The position numbers and the translations under genes are program-made. A model generated the notes under the pieces. That model ran no database searches, was not told the origin of the DNA, and saw only the letters and a program-made list of their open reading frames with translations. A stretch of 20,753 nucleotides of DNA from Desulfuromonadaceae bacterium GWC2_58_13. GTDB lineage: Bacteria; Desulfobacterota; Desulfuromonadia; Desulfuromonadales; Trichloromonadaceae. Below, piece after piece: positions 1 to 7,246 of this stretch (its first letter is position 1; every line of letters starts with the position of its first letter). The stretch is from assembly GCA_001825565.1 (NCBI GenBank), contig MHXM01000078.1, positions 1-20,753 of the forward strand, in the 5' to 3' direction.

Positions 1-1
1 C

Positions 2-1909
2 ATCGTCAACCGGGCGGCCGAGGTCACCGCCCCGTTGGTCGCGCTGCAAAAGGATGTGACCGAGCTGCAAACGGGACTGCTCGAAGTGCAGAACCAGATC
101 GACAACGCGCTGAGCAACCTGCGCCAGCAAACCTTTAAGAAGACCACCCATTCGTTTGTCAATCCAGATTTTTACCTCCAGTTCAATTCCGACCTTTGGA
201 TATCGCTAAAAAGCGGCATCGATGAAGTGCAAAAGTTCAAATGGGAGTTCCTCACCGAAAGAGCCTGGCTGCCGATCCTGCAGGTCATTCTGGCCCTGGC
301 TTTGGCCCTGTTTATCCGTCATCACCGGCGCGGCTCGCAGATTACCGAGGAATGGCACTTTATCGCCATTCACCCCTGGGCTACGGGAATTTTCGTTGCC
401 ATCATCTCGCTCAGCGCTTTGTACACGAACCCTCCGTCCCTCTGGCGGCTCGGCATTTCGATGCTGGCCGCCCTGACCGCCGCACTTCTGGTTTCCGGAC
501 TACTGGCCAATCGCCGCAAAAAATTCATGGTGTACTTGCTGGCGGCTCTTTTCATCATCACCCAGATTTTACACTTGATAGGCTTTCCGGCCCCTCTTTA
601 CCGCCTGTACCTGACTTTTTTGTGTCTGATGGGGATTCCTTTTCTGTGGATTCTCGCCAAACGCAACATCAAGGCCCATGACGACCGGATGGATGTTTTC
701 ACCTTCGCCCTGAAAGTTGGCGCCGGAGTGCTGCTGGTCGCGCTGTTCGCCCAGATCACCGGATACAGCAATCTGTCCTCGCGACTGATCGTTTCTTCGG
801 TCAATACCGTTTTCCTGAGCCTGTTCGTGGCCATGACCATCCGCCTCGGTCACGGCGGGATTCGGTTTCTGCTGACCCACCCCGTGGTGATCCGCCATCC
901 TTTCTTTTATCGCTATGGCGACGAGCTGACCGCCCGTCTGTCCAATATTCTGCAGGTTTTCATCGGCAGCTATTCACTTCTCTCTCTGCTGGTCGTTTGG
1001 GCGATTTATGACTCAGTTGGACAGGCCTGGAGCGCGTTGATGGATAAAAGCATGACCCTCGGGGAAACCGAGATTTCCCTTTACATGGTCGTGCTGGTGA
1101 TACTGATTCTTTACCTGGCCATTTCATCTTCCTGGTTTCTGCGTGCCGTGCTGGAAGCTCAGATTTTTCCTCACCGGGATTTTGACCGCGGAGTTCGCGA
1201 CGCCATAAAAAAACTGCTGCATTATTCCATCGTTTTCATCGGTTTCCTGTTTGCCATGAGCATGGCCGGCTTCGAATTGAAAAATTTTGCCGTCCTGGCC
1301 GGGGCGTTCGGCATCGGTATCGGTTTCGGCCTGCAGAATATCGTCAATAACTTCCTCAGCGGCTTAATCCTGTTGTTCGAGAGACCGGTCCGAGTTGGCG
1401 ACGTAATCGTCATTGAGGACCAATGGAGCACCGTTCGCAAAATCGGCATGCGTTCGACCGTTGTTGAAACGATCAACAAGTCGGAAATCATCGTACCCAA
1501 TTCGGAATTGATCTCGCAGAAAGTGACCAACTGGACCTTGACCACAAGCATGGCCAGGGTTGTCATTCCAGTCGGTGTCGCCTACGGCAGCAACGTGCCC
1601 CAAGTTCTTACCCTGCTGCGCGAATCGGCCCAGGCGTGCAAGGATGTTCTTGAAACACCCGAACCTTCGCCGATATTCACCGCCTTCGGCGACAGCTCGT
1701 TGAATTTCGAACTGCGGGTCTGGATCTCCAACGTTGATCGGATGCTGACGATCCGTAGCGAGATTTTGCAGTTCATCGATCAACGTTTTCGCGAAGAAGA
1801 TATCGATATCCCCTTTCCCCAGCGCGACCTGCACCTGACGCTGAAAGAGGCTCGGATGATGAAACACCTTGCCGATGCCGAGGCCCCCGCGCCGGAGCCA
1901 GAGGGCTGA
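2..1909 (+). CDS. MscS-family mechanosensitive ion channel, 5' end outside window
   Basis: The frame is open from base 2 with no stop or convincing start, so the true N-terminus lies left of the window; a TTG at 35 is only the first possible internal start. The visible 630-odd residues begin with a short polar coiled-coil-like stretch, then about nine hydrophobic helices, then an MscS core. The pore-lining helix has the Gly/Ala pattern GAFGIGIGFGLQNIVNNF near residue 425 (counted from base 35). It is followed by the beta-domain motif FERPVRVGDVI and by IVPNSELISQKVTNW, both typical of the family. The size and extra N-terminal helices resemble the large MscK/MscM-like members more than short MscS. 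Its expected role is inner-membrane release of solutes on osmotic downshock. It ends 42 bases before the fabH promoter and I see no terminator after it. The family is sure; the subfamily is not. Confidence 0.9.
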   Translation: MVNRAAEVTAPLVALQKDVTELQTGLLEVQNQIDNALSNLRQQTFKKTTHSFVNPDFYLQFNSDLWISLKSGIDEVQKFKWEFLTERAWLPILQVILALALALFIRHHRRGSQITEEWHFIAIHPWATGIFVAIISLSALYTNPPSLWRLGISMLAALTAALLVSGLLANRRKKFMVYLLAALFIITQILHLIGFPAPLYRLYLTFLCLMGIPFLWILAKRNIKAHDDRMDVFTFALKVGAGVLLVALFAQITGYSNLSSRLIVSSVNTVFLSLFVAMTIRLGHGGIRFLLTHPVVIRHPFFYRYGDELTARLSNILQVFIGSYSLLSLLVVWAIYDSVGQAWSALMDKSMTLGETEISLYMVVLVILILYLAISSSWFLRAVLEAQIFPHRDFDRGVRDAIKKLLHYSIVFIGFLFAMSMAGFELKNFAVLAGAFGIGIGFGLQNIVNNFLSGLILLFERPVRVGDVIVIEDQWSTVRKIGMRSTVVETINKSEIIVPNSELISQKVTNWTLTTSMARVVIPVGVAYGSNVPQVLTLLRESAQACKDVLETPEPSPIFTAFGDSSLNFELRVWISNVDRMLTIRSEILQFIDQRFREEDIDIPFPQRDLHLTLKEARMMKHLADAEAPAPEPEG

Positions 1910-1951
1910 CCCATTCCCGCCGGCATTTCCGACATTTAACGTCCCCAACCC

Positions 1952-1980
1952 TTGAGCTGTCGGACTAAAAGTGCTATCTT
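1952..1980 (+). promoter_or_regulatory. Putative sigma70 promoter of fabH
   Basis: TTGAGC at 1952-1957 and TATCTT at 1975-1980 are separated by exactly 17 bases, each matching 4 of 6 consensus positions. Transcription would begin near 1987, giving a leader of about 27 bases before the fabH ATG at 2014. This gives fabH its own promoter, independent of the upstream channel gene. Confidence 0.55.
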
Positions 1981-2013
1981 TTGCGCTGTCTGTAAGTATC
2001 CGGGAGAAATAAA

Positions 2014-3003
2014 ATGCTCAATACCCCTCATGCAATGATTCTCGGAACGGGCCGGTGTGTTCCGGAAAAGGTTCTTACCAATTCCGATCTGGAAAAAATA
2101 GTCGACACTTCCGATCACTGGATCATCGCCCGCACGGGGATCAGAGAGCGGCGCATTGTCGAGCCGGGAACCTCTCTGTCCGATCTGGCCTCCGCAGCGG
2201 CCGTGAATGCCCTTGACGATGCTGGTGTTAAAGCCGAGGAGATCGATCTGATCATTCTCGGGACGGTCACCGGGGACATGAAATTTCCGGCCACGGCCTG
2301 CATGATCCAGGATAAACTCGGTGCCAGAAACGCGGTGGCGTTCGATGTTTCGGCCGCCTGCTCCGGCTTTCTTTTCAGCCTGCGGATCGCCTCGGCCATG
2401 ATGGCCGCGGCCGGCTATCGACGCGCCCTGGTGATTGGCGCGGAAATCCTCACTTCCATGGTCAACTGGCAAGATCGGGACACCTGCGTGCTGTTTGGCG
2501 ACGGCGCCGGGGCGGTCGTTCTTGGGCCTTCCGTCGACAATCGCGGCATTATTCATTGCTGCCTCGGCAGTGACGGCTCCTGCGCCAAACTGTTGTACAA
2601 CCCTGGATGCGGAAGCATCAACCCGCCGACCCCGGAAAATGCCGCGGCCCAACTTCATACCATCCACATGGCGGGCAAAGAGGTGTTTCGTCACGCCGTA
2701 ACCGCCATGACCAATGCCATGCAGCAGGTTCTTCAGGAGGCCGGCATTGCTCCGGACCAACTCCATCTGCTCATTCCCCATCAGGCAAATCTGCGCATTA
2801 TCGAAGCGGTCGCGAAACGCTTCGACATCCCGGCAGAAAAAGTCTATGTCAACGTCGATCGCCTCGGCAATACCTCTTCCGCATCGATCCCCATTGCCAT
2901 CGACGAAGCCCGCCGCAGTGGGAAAATCGCTCCGGGAAACCTGGTCGGCATGGTTACTTTCGGCGCTGGCCTGACTTGGGCGTCCTCGGTTATTCGTTTT
3001 TGA
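2014..3003 (+). CDS. fabH: Beta-ketoacyl-ACP synthase III (FabH)
   Basis: The 329-residue product has the length of FabH, the enzyme that condenses an acyl-CoA (usually acetyl-CoA) with malonyl-ACP to start type II fatty acid synthesis in the cytoplasm. The catalytic triad is visible: Cys116 in SAACSGF, His256 in IPHQANLRII and Asn286 in GNTSSASIP. The N-terminal GTGRCVPEKVLTN and ARTGIRERRI stretches are typical of KAS III, as is the C-terminal TFGAGLTW. The ATG at 2014 is preceded by GGGAG at about 8 bases. The gene is not beside plsX, fabD, fabG or acpP here, so it is a solitary copy, possibly a second FabH with another acyl-CoA preference. That preference cannot be read from the sequence. 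Confidence 0.95.
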   Translation: MLNTPHAMILGTGRCVPEKVLTNSDLEKIVDTSDHWIIARTGIRERRIVEPGTSLSDLASAAAVNALDDAGVKAEEIDLIILGTVTGDMKFPATACMIQDKLGARNAVAFDVSAACSGFLFSLRIASAMMAAAGYRRALVIGAEILTSMVNWQDRDTCVLFGDGAGAVVLGPSVDNRGIIHCCLGSDGSCAKLLYNPGCGSINPPTPENAAAQLHTIHMAGKEVFRHAVTAMTNAMQQVLQEAGIAPDQLHLLIPHQANLRIIEAVAKRFDIPAEKVYVNVDRLGNTSSASIPIAIDEARRSGKIAPGNLVGMVTFGAGLTWASSVIRF

Positions 3004-3198
3004 CCCGAAATCCGCTAAATTTTTCCTCCTCCTTTGCATTCCCCGGAAGTCGGGGTAAACTGAAAGAAAGGAAAGGAGGATTATACCGATCTGAACACAC
3101 AATAAAACATAGTACCAACCGACCCCGTCAGGGGATAAATCGCTTTGCCCCGCAAAGCGAGGAAGTCAGCAGCAGAAATCGCACTGGCGATACCTGGA
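3004..3198 (+). other. Intergenic stretch with hairpins and repeated GGA; possible small RNA or fabH 3' UTR
   Basis: This non-coding stretch lies between the convergent fabH and NapC/NirT genes. On the + strand it holds a CCCCG/CGGGG hairpin with a GAAGT loop near 3042, a CCCC-GTCA-GGGG hairpin near 3124, and an 8-bp hairpin CGCTTTGC-CCC-GCAAAGCG near 3142. An ATCGC/GCGAT hairpin follows near 3178, and the terminator at 3199-3233 closes the region. Seven GGA triplets occur on this strand. I recognise no known riboswitch, 6S, SRP, RNase P or tmRNA signature. It could be a processed fabH 3' UTR, an independent small RNA, or simply spacer. Confidence 0.3.
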
Positions 3199-3233
3199 AA
3201 AAGCCCCATCACCGAACCGGTGATGGGGCTTTT
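3199..3233. terminator. Bidirectional intrinsic terminator between fabH and the NapC/NirT cytochrome gene
   Basis: The 16-bp perfect arms at 3199-3214 and 3218-3233 surround a 3-base AAC loop. The GC core GCCCCATCACCG is flanked by AAAA on the left and TTTT on the right, so it reads as a terminator on both strands. It serves convergent genes. Confidence 0.85.
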
Positions 3234-3262
3234 GGTTTTGCCGCCCAATGGTTATGCAAGGG

Positions 3263-4705
3263 TCACATTCCGGAAAGGGTCTTGAGAATTTCCGGGTCTG
3301 CTTCCTCTTCGGCCAGAATGGTATGACAGGTGTCGCAATCCATGGAGATAACCTCACCAGTCTCCGTTTCATGCTCTTCATCGTGGCAGCGGAAACAGCC
3401 GACATCGTCATTATGGCCCAGGTGGTTGGTGTAGGTTCCCCACTTGATGTTCATCTCGGGAAACACGTTGTCCGCATAAGCCTTCTGAATCCCGGCAATG
3501 GACTTCTTCAACTGATCGGTTTTTTCTTCAGCCACGCTGGAAAAGTTTTTTCTGTAGAACTCGTTGAGTTCGACCGCGATCGCCTCCTTGGCTTCCTCTT
3601 GCGAAGCATACTCCTTGGTAATGACTTCCATGGCCTTTTTCTTGATGAACGGAATGCTGCTGTCGATGGCGCCGCTCAGGATCTGGTTGTCGACCGCCAC
3701 TCGCGGCGAAAGGTAGATATGGGTCGGCCGGTTGTGGCAATCGATACAATCCATTTCGCGAAGTTCGGCTTCCTCGCCCAGCTCATCGGCATCGCCGGAT
3801 CGGTAAACCAGGGTGCTGCCGTCCTGTTTGGCAAGAGTGACCTCGGGGATGGTCATACGGTCGCGCCCCGAAGCCTTGTAATAGATTTTATTTTCCGGCG
3901 CCACATGCCAGTGAATCCCGTGGGAACTGATGGCGCGATCGCCTGCCGTGCCGATTTTCATGAGCAGTACGGTCTTGACATGGGTGTTTTTTTCATCTTC
4001 GAGAAAAATATCTTTGACCACCAGCTTGTCACCGTGAAACATTTCGGGACGATGGCACTCCTCGCAGGTATCTCGGGCCGGGCGCAGGCCATGAACCGGG
4101 GTTTCGATCGGGCGGGGGTAGGTGTTGAAAGCGACCGCGAAGAGTTGGCGGGCGCCTGAAATTTTTGATTTGACGAACCAGTCGGCGCCGGAGCCGATAT
4201 GGCATTCCACGCAAGGCACCCGCGAATGGGGGGAGTTGAGATAAGCGGTTCTTTCGGGATTCATGACCGTGTGACAGAACTCGCCACAGAACCCGACGGA
4301 TTCCATGTAATGGTACGCCCGGTAGCCAAGCATCGAAAAGATCAGCAGGTTGATGCAGGTCAGGAATACCGCGAAAAAAACCAACTTCCGCATCCTGCTG
4401 AATTTTTCCGGTTCGGTAAAATATCCTTTAAGATACTCAAGAGTGAACAGCCGAACTTCTTCTTTGCCCTTGAAAAAAAAGAGGCCGAGAAAAACCAGGA
4501 CCAGGCCACCTACGAATGCCGGCCCAACCAGCATGTAAATTGCCCCGGAAAAGTAGGTGTTATCGATGTGAAATAGAACGTCATAAAGAATTGCTCCGAA
4601 CAAAAACGGCGTAGTCACCGTGACGATCATGGCGCCGAGCAGGGAAACCCGGCTGCGAGCAATTCCTTTGGCAAATGCGGTGACGATTTCAGGCAACGTT
4701 TTCAT
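3263..4705 (-). CDS. NapC/NirT-family multiheme c-type cytochrome, inner-membrane quinol oxidase (ImcH-like)
   Basis: The 480-residue protein starts with three hydrophobic helices (about 21-46, 51-78 and 107-126) and continues as a periplasmic multiheme domain. Six heme attachment sites are visible: an unusual CGEFCH (C140-x3-C144-H145), then CVECH at 165, CEECH at 214, CIDCH at 320, CFRCH at 437 and CDTCH at 457. The first heme site, right after the third helix and followed by TVMNPE, is the NapC/NrfH quinol-side arrangement. Three N-terminal helices with a long multiheme tail resemble ImcH of Geobacter, the menaquinol oxidase used with high-potential acceptors. ImcH is described with seven hemes and I see only six sites, so the name is withheld. 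The start is ATG at 4705, with AAGGG 8 bases upstream. The gene lies downstream of the CbcL-like gene on the same strand, with a terminator between. Confidence 0.88.
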   Translation of the reverse strand: MKTLPEIVTAFAKGIARSRVSLLGAMIVTVTTPFLFGAILYDVLFHIDNTYFSGAIYMLVGPAFVGGLVLVFLGLFFFKGKEEVRLFTLEYLKGYFTEPEKFSRMRKLVFFAVFLTCINLLIFSMLGYRAYHYMESVGFCGEFCHTVMNPERTAYLNSPHSRVPCVECHIGSGADWFVKSKISGARQLFAVAFNTYPRPIETPVHGLRPARDTCEECHRPEMFHGDKLVVKDIFLEDEKNTHVKTVLLMKIGTAGDRAISSHGIHWHVAPENKIYYKASGRDRMTIPEVTLAKQDGSTLVYRSGDADELGEEAELREMDCIDCHNRPTHIYLSPRVAVDNQILSGAIDSSIPFIKKKAMEVITKEYASQEEAKEAIAVELNEFYRKNFSSVAEEKTDQLKKSIAGIQKAYADNVFPEMNIKWGTYTNHLGHNDDVGCFRCHDEEHETETGEVISMDCDTCHTILAEEEADPEILKTLSGM

Positions 4706-4754
4706 TTAAAATCCCTTCTTCAATGGTAATTATTGGCCCATTAAACCAGTGATG

Positions 4755-4787
4755 AATATACAAAACGGTCTATTCCACGAATGTCAA
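4755..4787 (-). promoter_or_regulatory. Possible promoter of the NapC/NirT cytochrome gene
   Basis: On the minus strand a perfect TTGACA (4782-4787) is followed by TATATT (4755-4760), but the 21-base spacer is too long for a standard sigma70 site. A poorer TTTGTA lies at 17 bases. An AT-rich palindrome CGAATATTCG sits just upstream at 4805-4814 and could be an operator. This stretch is the only room for a promoter, because a terminator lies upstream at 4939-4978. Confidence 0.3.
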
Positions 4788-4938
4788 TTACTGGGAAACA
4801 TGAACGAATATTCGAATTTGAGAATAGTTTGGGGGAATACCCTTTTAGAAAATCGGCTTCGCATCATTCCCGAGCCGGAAGCGTTAAGGGATGAGTTTCT
4901 AATTATTCTAAATCAACTGGCTGAATTTGCATCGAAAA

Positions 4939-4978
4939 AAAAGAGAAAGGCCGCCATCGCTGGCGGCCTTTCTCTTTT
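4939..4978 (-). terminator. Intrinsic terminator of the CbcL-like gene
   Basis: Perfect 18-bp arms (4939-4956 and 4961-4978) flank a 4-base TCGC loop, with core GGCCGCCA/TGGCGGCC. On the minus strand the stem is followed by an eight-T run (the A-run ending at 4942). It begins 16 bases after the cytochrome stop and should uncouple it from the NapC/NirT gene downstream. Confidence 0.88.
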
Positions 4979-4994
4979 AGTGCCGATTAAAGGC

Positions 4995-6845
4995 CTAGTG
5001 CGATCCGTGCATGAAGGCATAAACCATCAAAACGACAAGTGATATGCCAATAAACACGGCGGTGAAACCAAATGCCTTAAAGAAGAAATCGTAAAGGATG
5101 CCGCTAGGCTTCGTCTTCTCATATTTGTGGAGAATGCCTTCCGCCTGGTAGCGCTTCCACTGATCCCCACGCTCGTGGATAAATTCTTCCTTCGGCATTT
5201 CGCCGTTGAAGATAACAAAGTCCATCGGGAATTTTTCCGGCCGGCCGTGGGTGTTGAAGAAGTGAACGGTGAAGATAAATCCGGTTGCCAGCAGCGCCTC
5301 GTCCGAATGAACGATGGTCGCCACGTTGAAGGCCCAACCAGGGAGGAAAAAGCCGAAGAACTCGGGGAACCAGAGCATCAAACCGGAACCACCAATGGCG
5401 AACATACCCCAAAAGACCGCGATGAAGTCGAATTTCTCCCAATAGGTCCAACGATCGAAAGTTGGTTTCGGTCCGCGGAACAGGAACCAACGGACCATAT
5501 TGGTTACGTCCCGAATGTCCCGGAAATTGGGGCAGAGCGACTCTGGGCCAAACAGGCGCTGGAGGACATTCCCGCGTATATCCTGACGGATGAAAAGATA
5601 GTGGATCGACATGTAAATCGCCAGGCCGAAATAGATGAAGGTAATCCCGGCGCAGAAACGGTGAATCAAGGCGGCATTGGCGGCCGATCCGAAGAAGTCC
5701 ATAAAAGACTTGGCCCAGGGCTGATCCGCGAATTTCAGGGGCAGACCGGTCAGGGACAGGCCGAGAAAACTGACGATAACCAGAAAGTGCAGGAACACAT
5801 GGCGCTTGGTGAAACGGCGGTACATCTTGTACGGTTCGTCAATATGATGGGTCAGGCCGTGTTCCATCAATTCACGCTTCTTCTCGCGGGTTTCCACAAA
5901 GCCACGGAACATCCAGAGCAGGGAATGAATCCAGAATACCCCAAAGGTCGAAACCAGCAGGCCGGTCATCGCCAGGAAGGTGTAATAGAGAATCGGGTAT
6001 TTGTCCTTGTCATGCGACCCATGAGCATAGTACATGGTGAACAACGGGGTTGCGTTCGCATGGCACTTTGCGCAGACGTCGACCAGATTTGCCTCGTTCA
6101 CACTCGATTTCGGATCGGAGGCCGGCAGAACGTTGTGGGAGGTATGACAGTCGGCACAACCCGCAACCAACTCGGGAAAACCAAGGCGGTAGTTCTTACC
6201 GTGGTAGCTTTCCATGTACGTTTCAACAGCGACATTGAATACGCCGTTGCGTTCCATCATTTCTTCGTTGGCATGACACTTCAGACAAACACTTGTGTGG
6301 AATTCACGGTTTTCACGGGAATTGGGGTCGCCGAGAGGTTTGATTTCATGCAGGTTGTGACAGTCATGACAGGCCGCCGAGTCGGTATTTCCCGCCATGA
6401 CCCCCTGGCCGTGGACAGAGTCGAGGTAATCCGTATGATCATCGTGACAACTGATACATTTCTCGACGACTTTTTTGTCGTCGCCCTTCCAGGCAGTGAG
6501 CGTATGAATATCGGAATGGCAGTCGGCGCAGGAGACATCATTGATCATGTGGACGCTGGCATAATGTTCAGCGGTCTGCGGCTTGTGGCAGCGCACGCAG
6601 CTTACCGGCTTGGGCATGACCATGCCGTCCATGTGTCCCTGCAAGTCGGATAACTCGACGTGACAACTCGTGCAGGCGTTCTGTCCGTGAACCGAGGCGC
6701 TGAACTCCTCGACGGAAACGACATCTTCATGACACTCCAGACAGGCTTTGGGATCAATAGCCAGCCCGTTTTCCGCTATCGCCGGCAACACCAGAAACAA
6801 CAGCAGTACCAAGGACATCAACAATCGTGACAGGGCATGTTGCAT
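4995..6845 (-). CDS. cbcL: CbcL-like nonaheme c-type / diheme b-type cytochrome fusion
   Basis: The 616-residue protein has a signal peptide (about 1-24, cleavage after AIA), then a periplasmic domain with nine CxxCH sites at residues 35, 58, 83, 106, 130, 159, 187, 230 and 258. A six-helix membrane domain follows (about 284-312, 350-371, 393-418, 472-494, 506-530 and 591-612) with several helix histidines (for example H349, H353, H395, H415, H528) able to ligate b hemes, as in HydC/FdnI cytochrome b. Nine c hemes joined to a six-helix cytochrome b is the architecture of Geobacter CbcL. That protein is an inner-membrane menaquinol oxidase needed for extracellular electron transfer to low-potential acceptors. 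The ATG at 6845 has a strong AGGAGG about 7 bases upstream. The gene is preceded by a long structured leader and followed by its own terminator. Assignment rests on architecture, not on a database comparison. Confidence 0.88.
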   Translation of the reverse strand: MQHALSRLLMSLVLLLFLVLPAIAENGLAIDPKACLECHEDVVSVEEFSASVHGQNACTSCHVELSDLQGHMDGMVMPKPVSCVRCHKPQTAEHYASVHMINDVSCADCHSDIHTLTAWKGDDKKVVEKCISCHDDHTDYLDSVHGQGVMAGNTDSAACHDCHNLHEIKPLGDPNSRENREFHTSVCLKCHANEEMMERNGVFNVAVETYMESYHGKNYRLGFPELVAGCADCHTSHNVLPASDPKSSVNEANLVDVCAKCHANATPLFTMYYAHGSHDKDKYPILYYTFLAMTGLLVSTFGVFWIHSLLWMFRGFVETREKKRELMEHGLTHHIDEPYKMYRRFTKRHVFLHFLVIVSFLGLSLTGLPLKFADQPWAKSFMDFFGSAANAALIHRFCAGITFIYFGLAIYMSIHYLFIRQDIRGNVLQRLFGPESLCPNFRDIRDVTNMVRWFLFRGPKPTFDRWTYWEKFDFIAVFWGMFAIGGSGLMLWFPEFFGFFLPGWAFNVATIVHSDEALLATGFIFTVHFFNTHGRPEKFPMDFVIFNGEMPKEEFIHERGDQWKRYQAEGILHKYEKTKPSGILYDFFFKAFGFTAVFIGISLVVLMVYAFMHGSH

Positions 6846-6930
6846 TAAGCTCCTCCTAACTCCGTTAAAATTATCTAGCAGCCCTGGATAATTAAATTAT
6901 CGTGTTTGGGCCGCGGTTCTATTGAAAATC

Positions 6931-6981
6931 GGCGCTACGCCTGCCTCTCGGGCAGACCCCCATGTATAGTTTTTATATACA
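6931..6981 (-). promoter_or_regulatory. Structured leader / operator region of the CbcL-like gene
   Basis: Three nested elements lie 85-135 bases before the cytochrome start: an inverted repeat TGTATA-N7-TATACA (6963-6981), a hairpin CTGCC-TCTCG-GGCAG (6941-6955), and a hairpin GGCG-CTA-CGCC (6931-6941). A TTGACT (minus strand) lies just upstream near 7013-7018, with a poor -10. The order suggests an operator followed by RNA hairpins in the leader. I looked for c-di-GMP/cGAMP (GEMM) riboswitch consensus and did not find it. The function is unknown. Confidence 0.35.
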
Positions 6982-7013
6982 GCGAACCTGATTAACATAC
7001 CGCAAACGAAAAG

Positions 7014-7190
7014 TCAATCGTTGTACCGGACCCAAAGAAACTTTTCCAACATGCCTCCGCCGTCACCAACCTTCTGCCATAAATCTTTCGAACCGATTGC
7101 CGTTGCCTGCAAAATGCTACCGCTAATACAATAATAGATTCTGGACAATTTAACCGCACTGTGGTTGAATTCCCGGTCAAACAGCTTCAT
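7014..7190 (-). CDS. Possible 58-residue hypothetical protein upstream of the CbcL-like gene
   Basis: An ATG at 7190 opens a 58-codon frame ending in TGA at 7014-7016. The product starts MKLFDREFNHSAVKLSRIYY and ends FLWVRYND; it has no signal peptide, clear helix or known motif. The amino acid mix and codon third positions are plausible for a real protein. However, no convincing ribosome binding site precedes the ATG (the upstream bases are TTCTGTTAAA), and the frame is short enough to arise by chance. If real, it is divergent from the small membrane protein at 7247 and could share a transcript with the cytochrome. The rest of 6846-7246 holds only the leader elements and promoter described separately. 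Confidence 0.25.
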   Translation of the reverse strand: MKLFDREFNHSAVKLSRIYYCISGSILQATAIGSKDLWQKVGDGGGMLEKFLWVRYND

Positions 7191-7191
7191 T

Positions 7192-7219
7192 TTAACAGAA
7201 TTTGCTGTATTTTTATCAT
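7192..7219 (+). promoter_or_regulatory. Putative promoter of the small membrane protein gene
   Basis: TTAACA (7192-7197) and TATCAT (7214-7219) are 16 bases apart in an AT-rich stretch, giving a short leader before the ATG at 7247. Both boxes are near consensus. Confidence 0.45.
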
Positions 7220-7246
7220 ATTAGCCATCAAAAAGGAAAAGACTGC

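Noticed and set aside
1936..3102. Minus-strand 388-codon open frame
   Set aside because: It is antisense to fabH, whose catalytic triad is intact on the plus strand; the product has no recognisable motif.
3004..3198. Known structured RNA (SRP RNA, 6S RNA, tmRNA or common riboswitch) behind fabH
   Set aside because: None of their conserved core sequences could be matched by eye.
3248..4159. Plus-strand 303-codon open frame
   Set aside because: It is antisense to the NapC/NirT cytochrome gene and crosses its heme-site codons.
4749..5042. Plus-strand 97-codon open frame in the gap between the two cytochrome genes
   Set aside because: It runs through the whole terminator hairpin and into the 3' end of the CbcL-like gene, and lacks a ribosome binding site; part of its protein-like look comes from the hairpin bases.
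5127..6653. Plus-strand 508-codon open frame
   Set aside because: It is antisense to the CbcL-like gene, which has nine CxxCH sites and six helices; the shadow has no motif.
6861..6981. c-di-GMP/cGAMP (GEMM) riboswitch in the CbcL-like leader
   Set aside because: The conserved GEMM elements, such as the GACGCAAAGCC-like core, are not present; only generic hairpins are.
7202..7246. Upstream TTG start for the small membrane protein
   Set aside because: It would add a polar His-rich stretch across the -10 region of its putative promoter; the ATG at 7247 has a better ribosome binding site.
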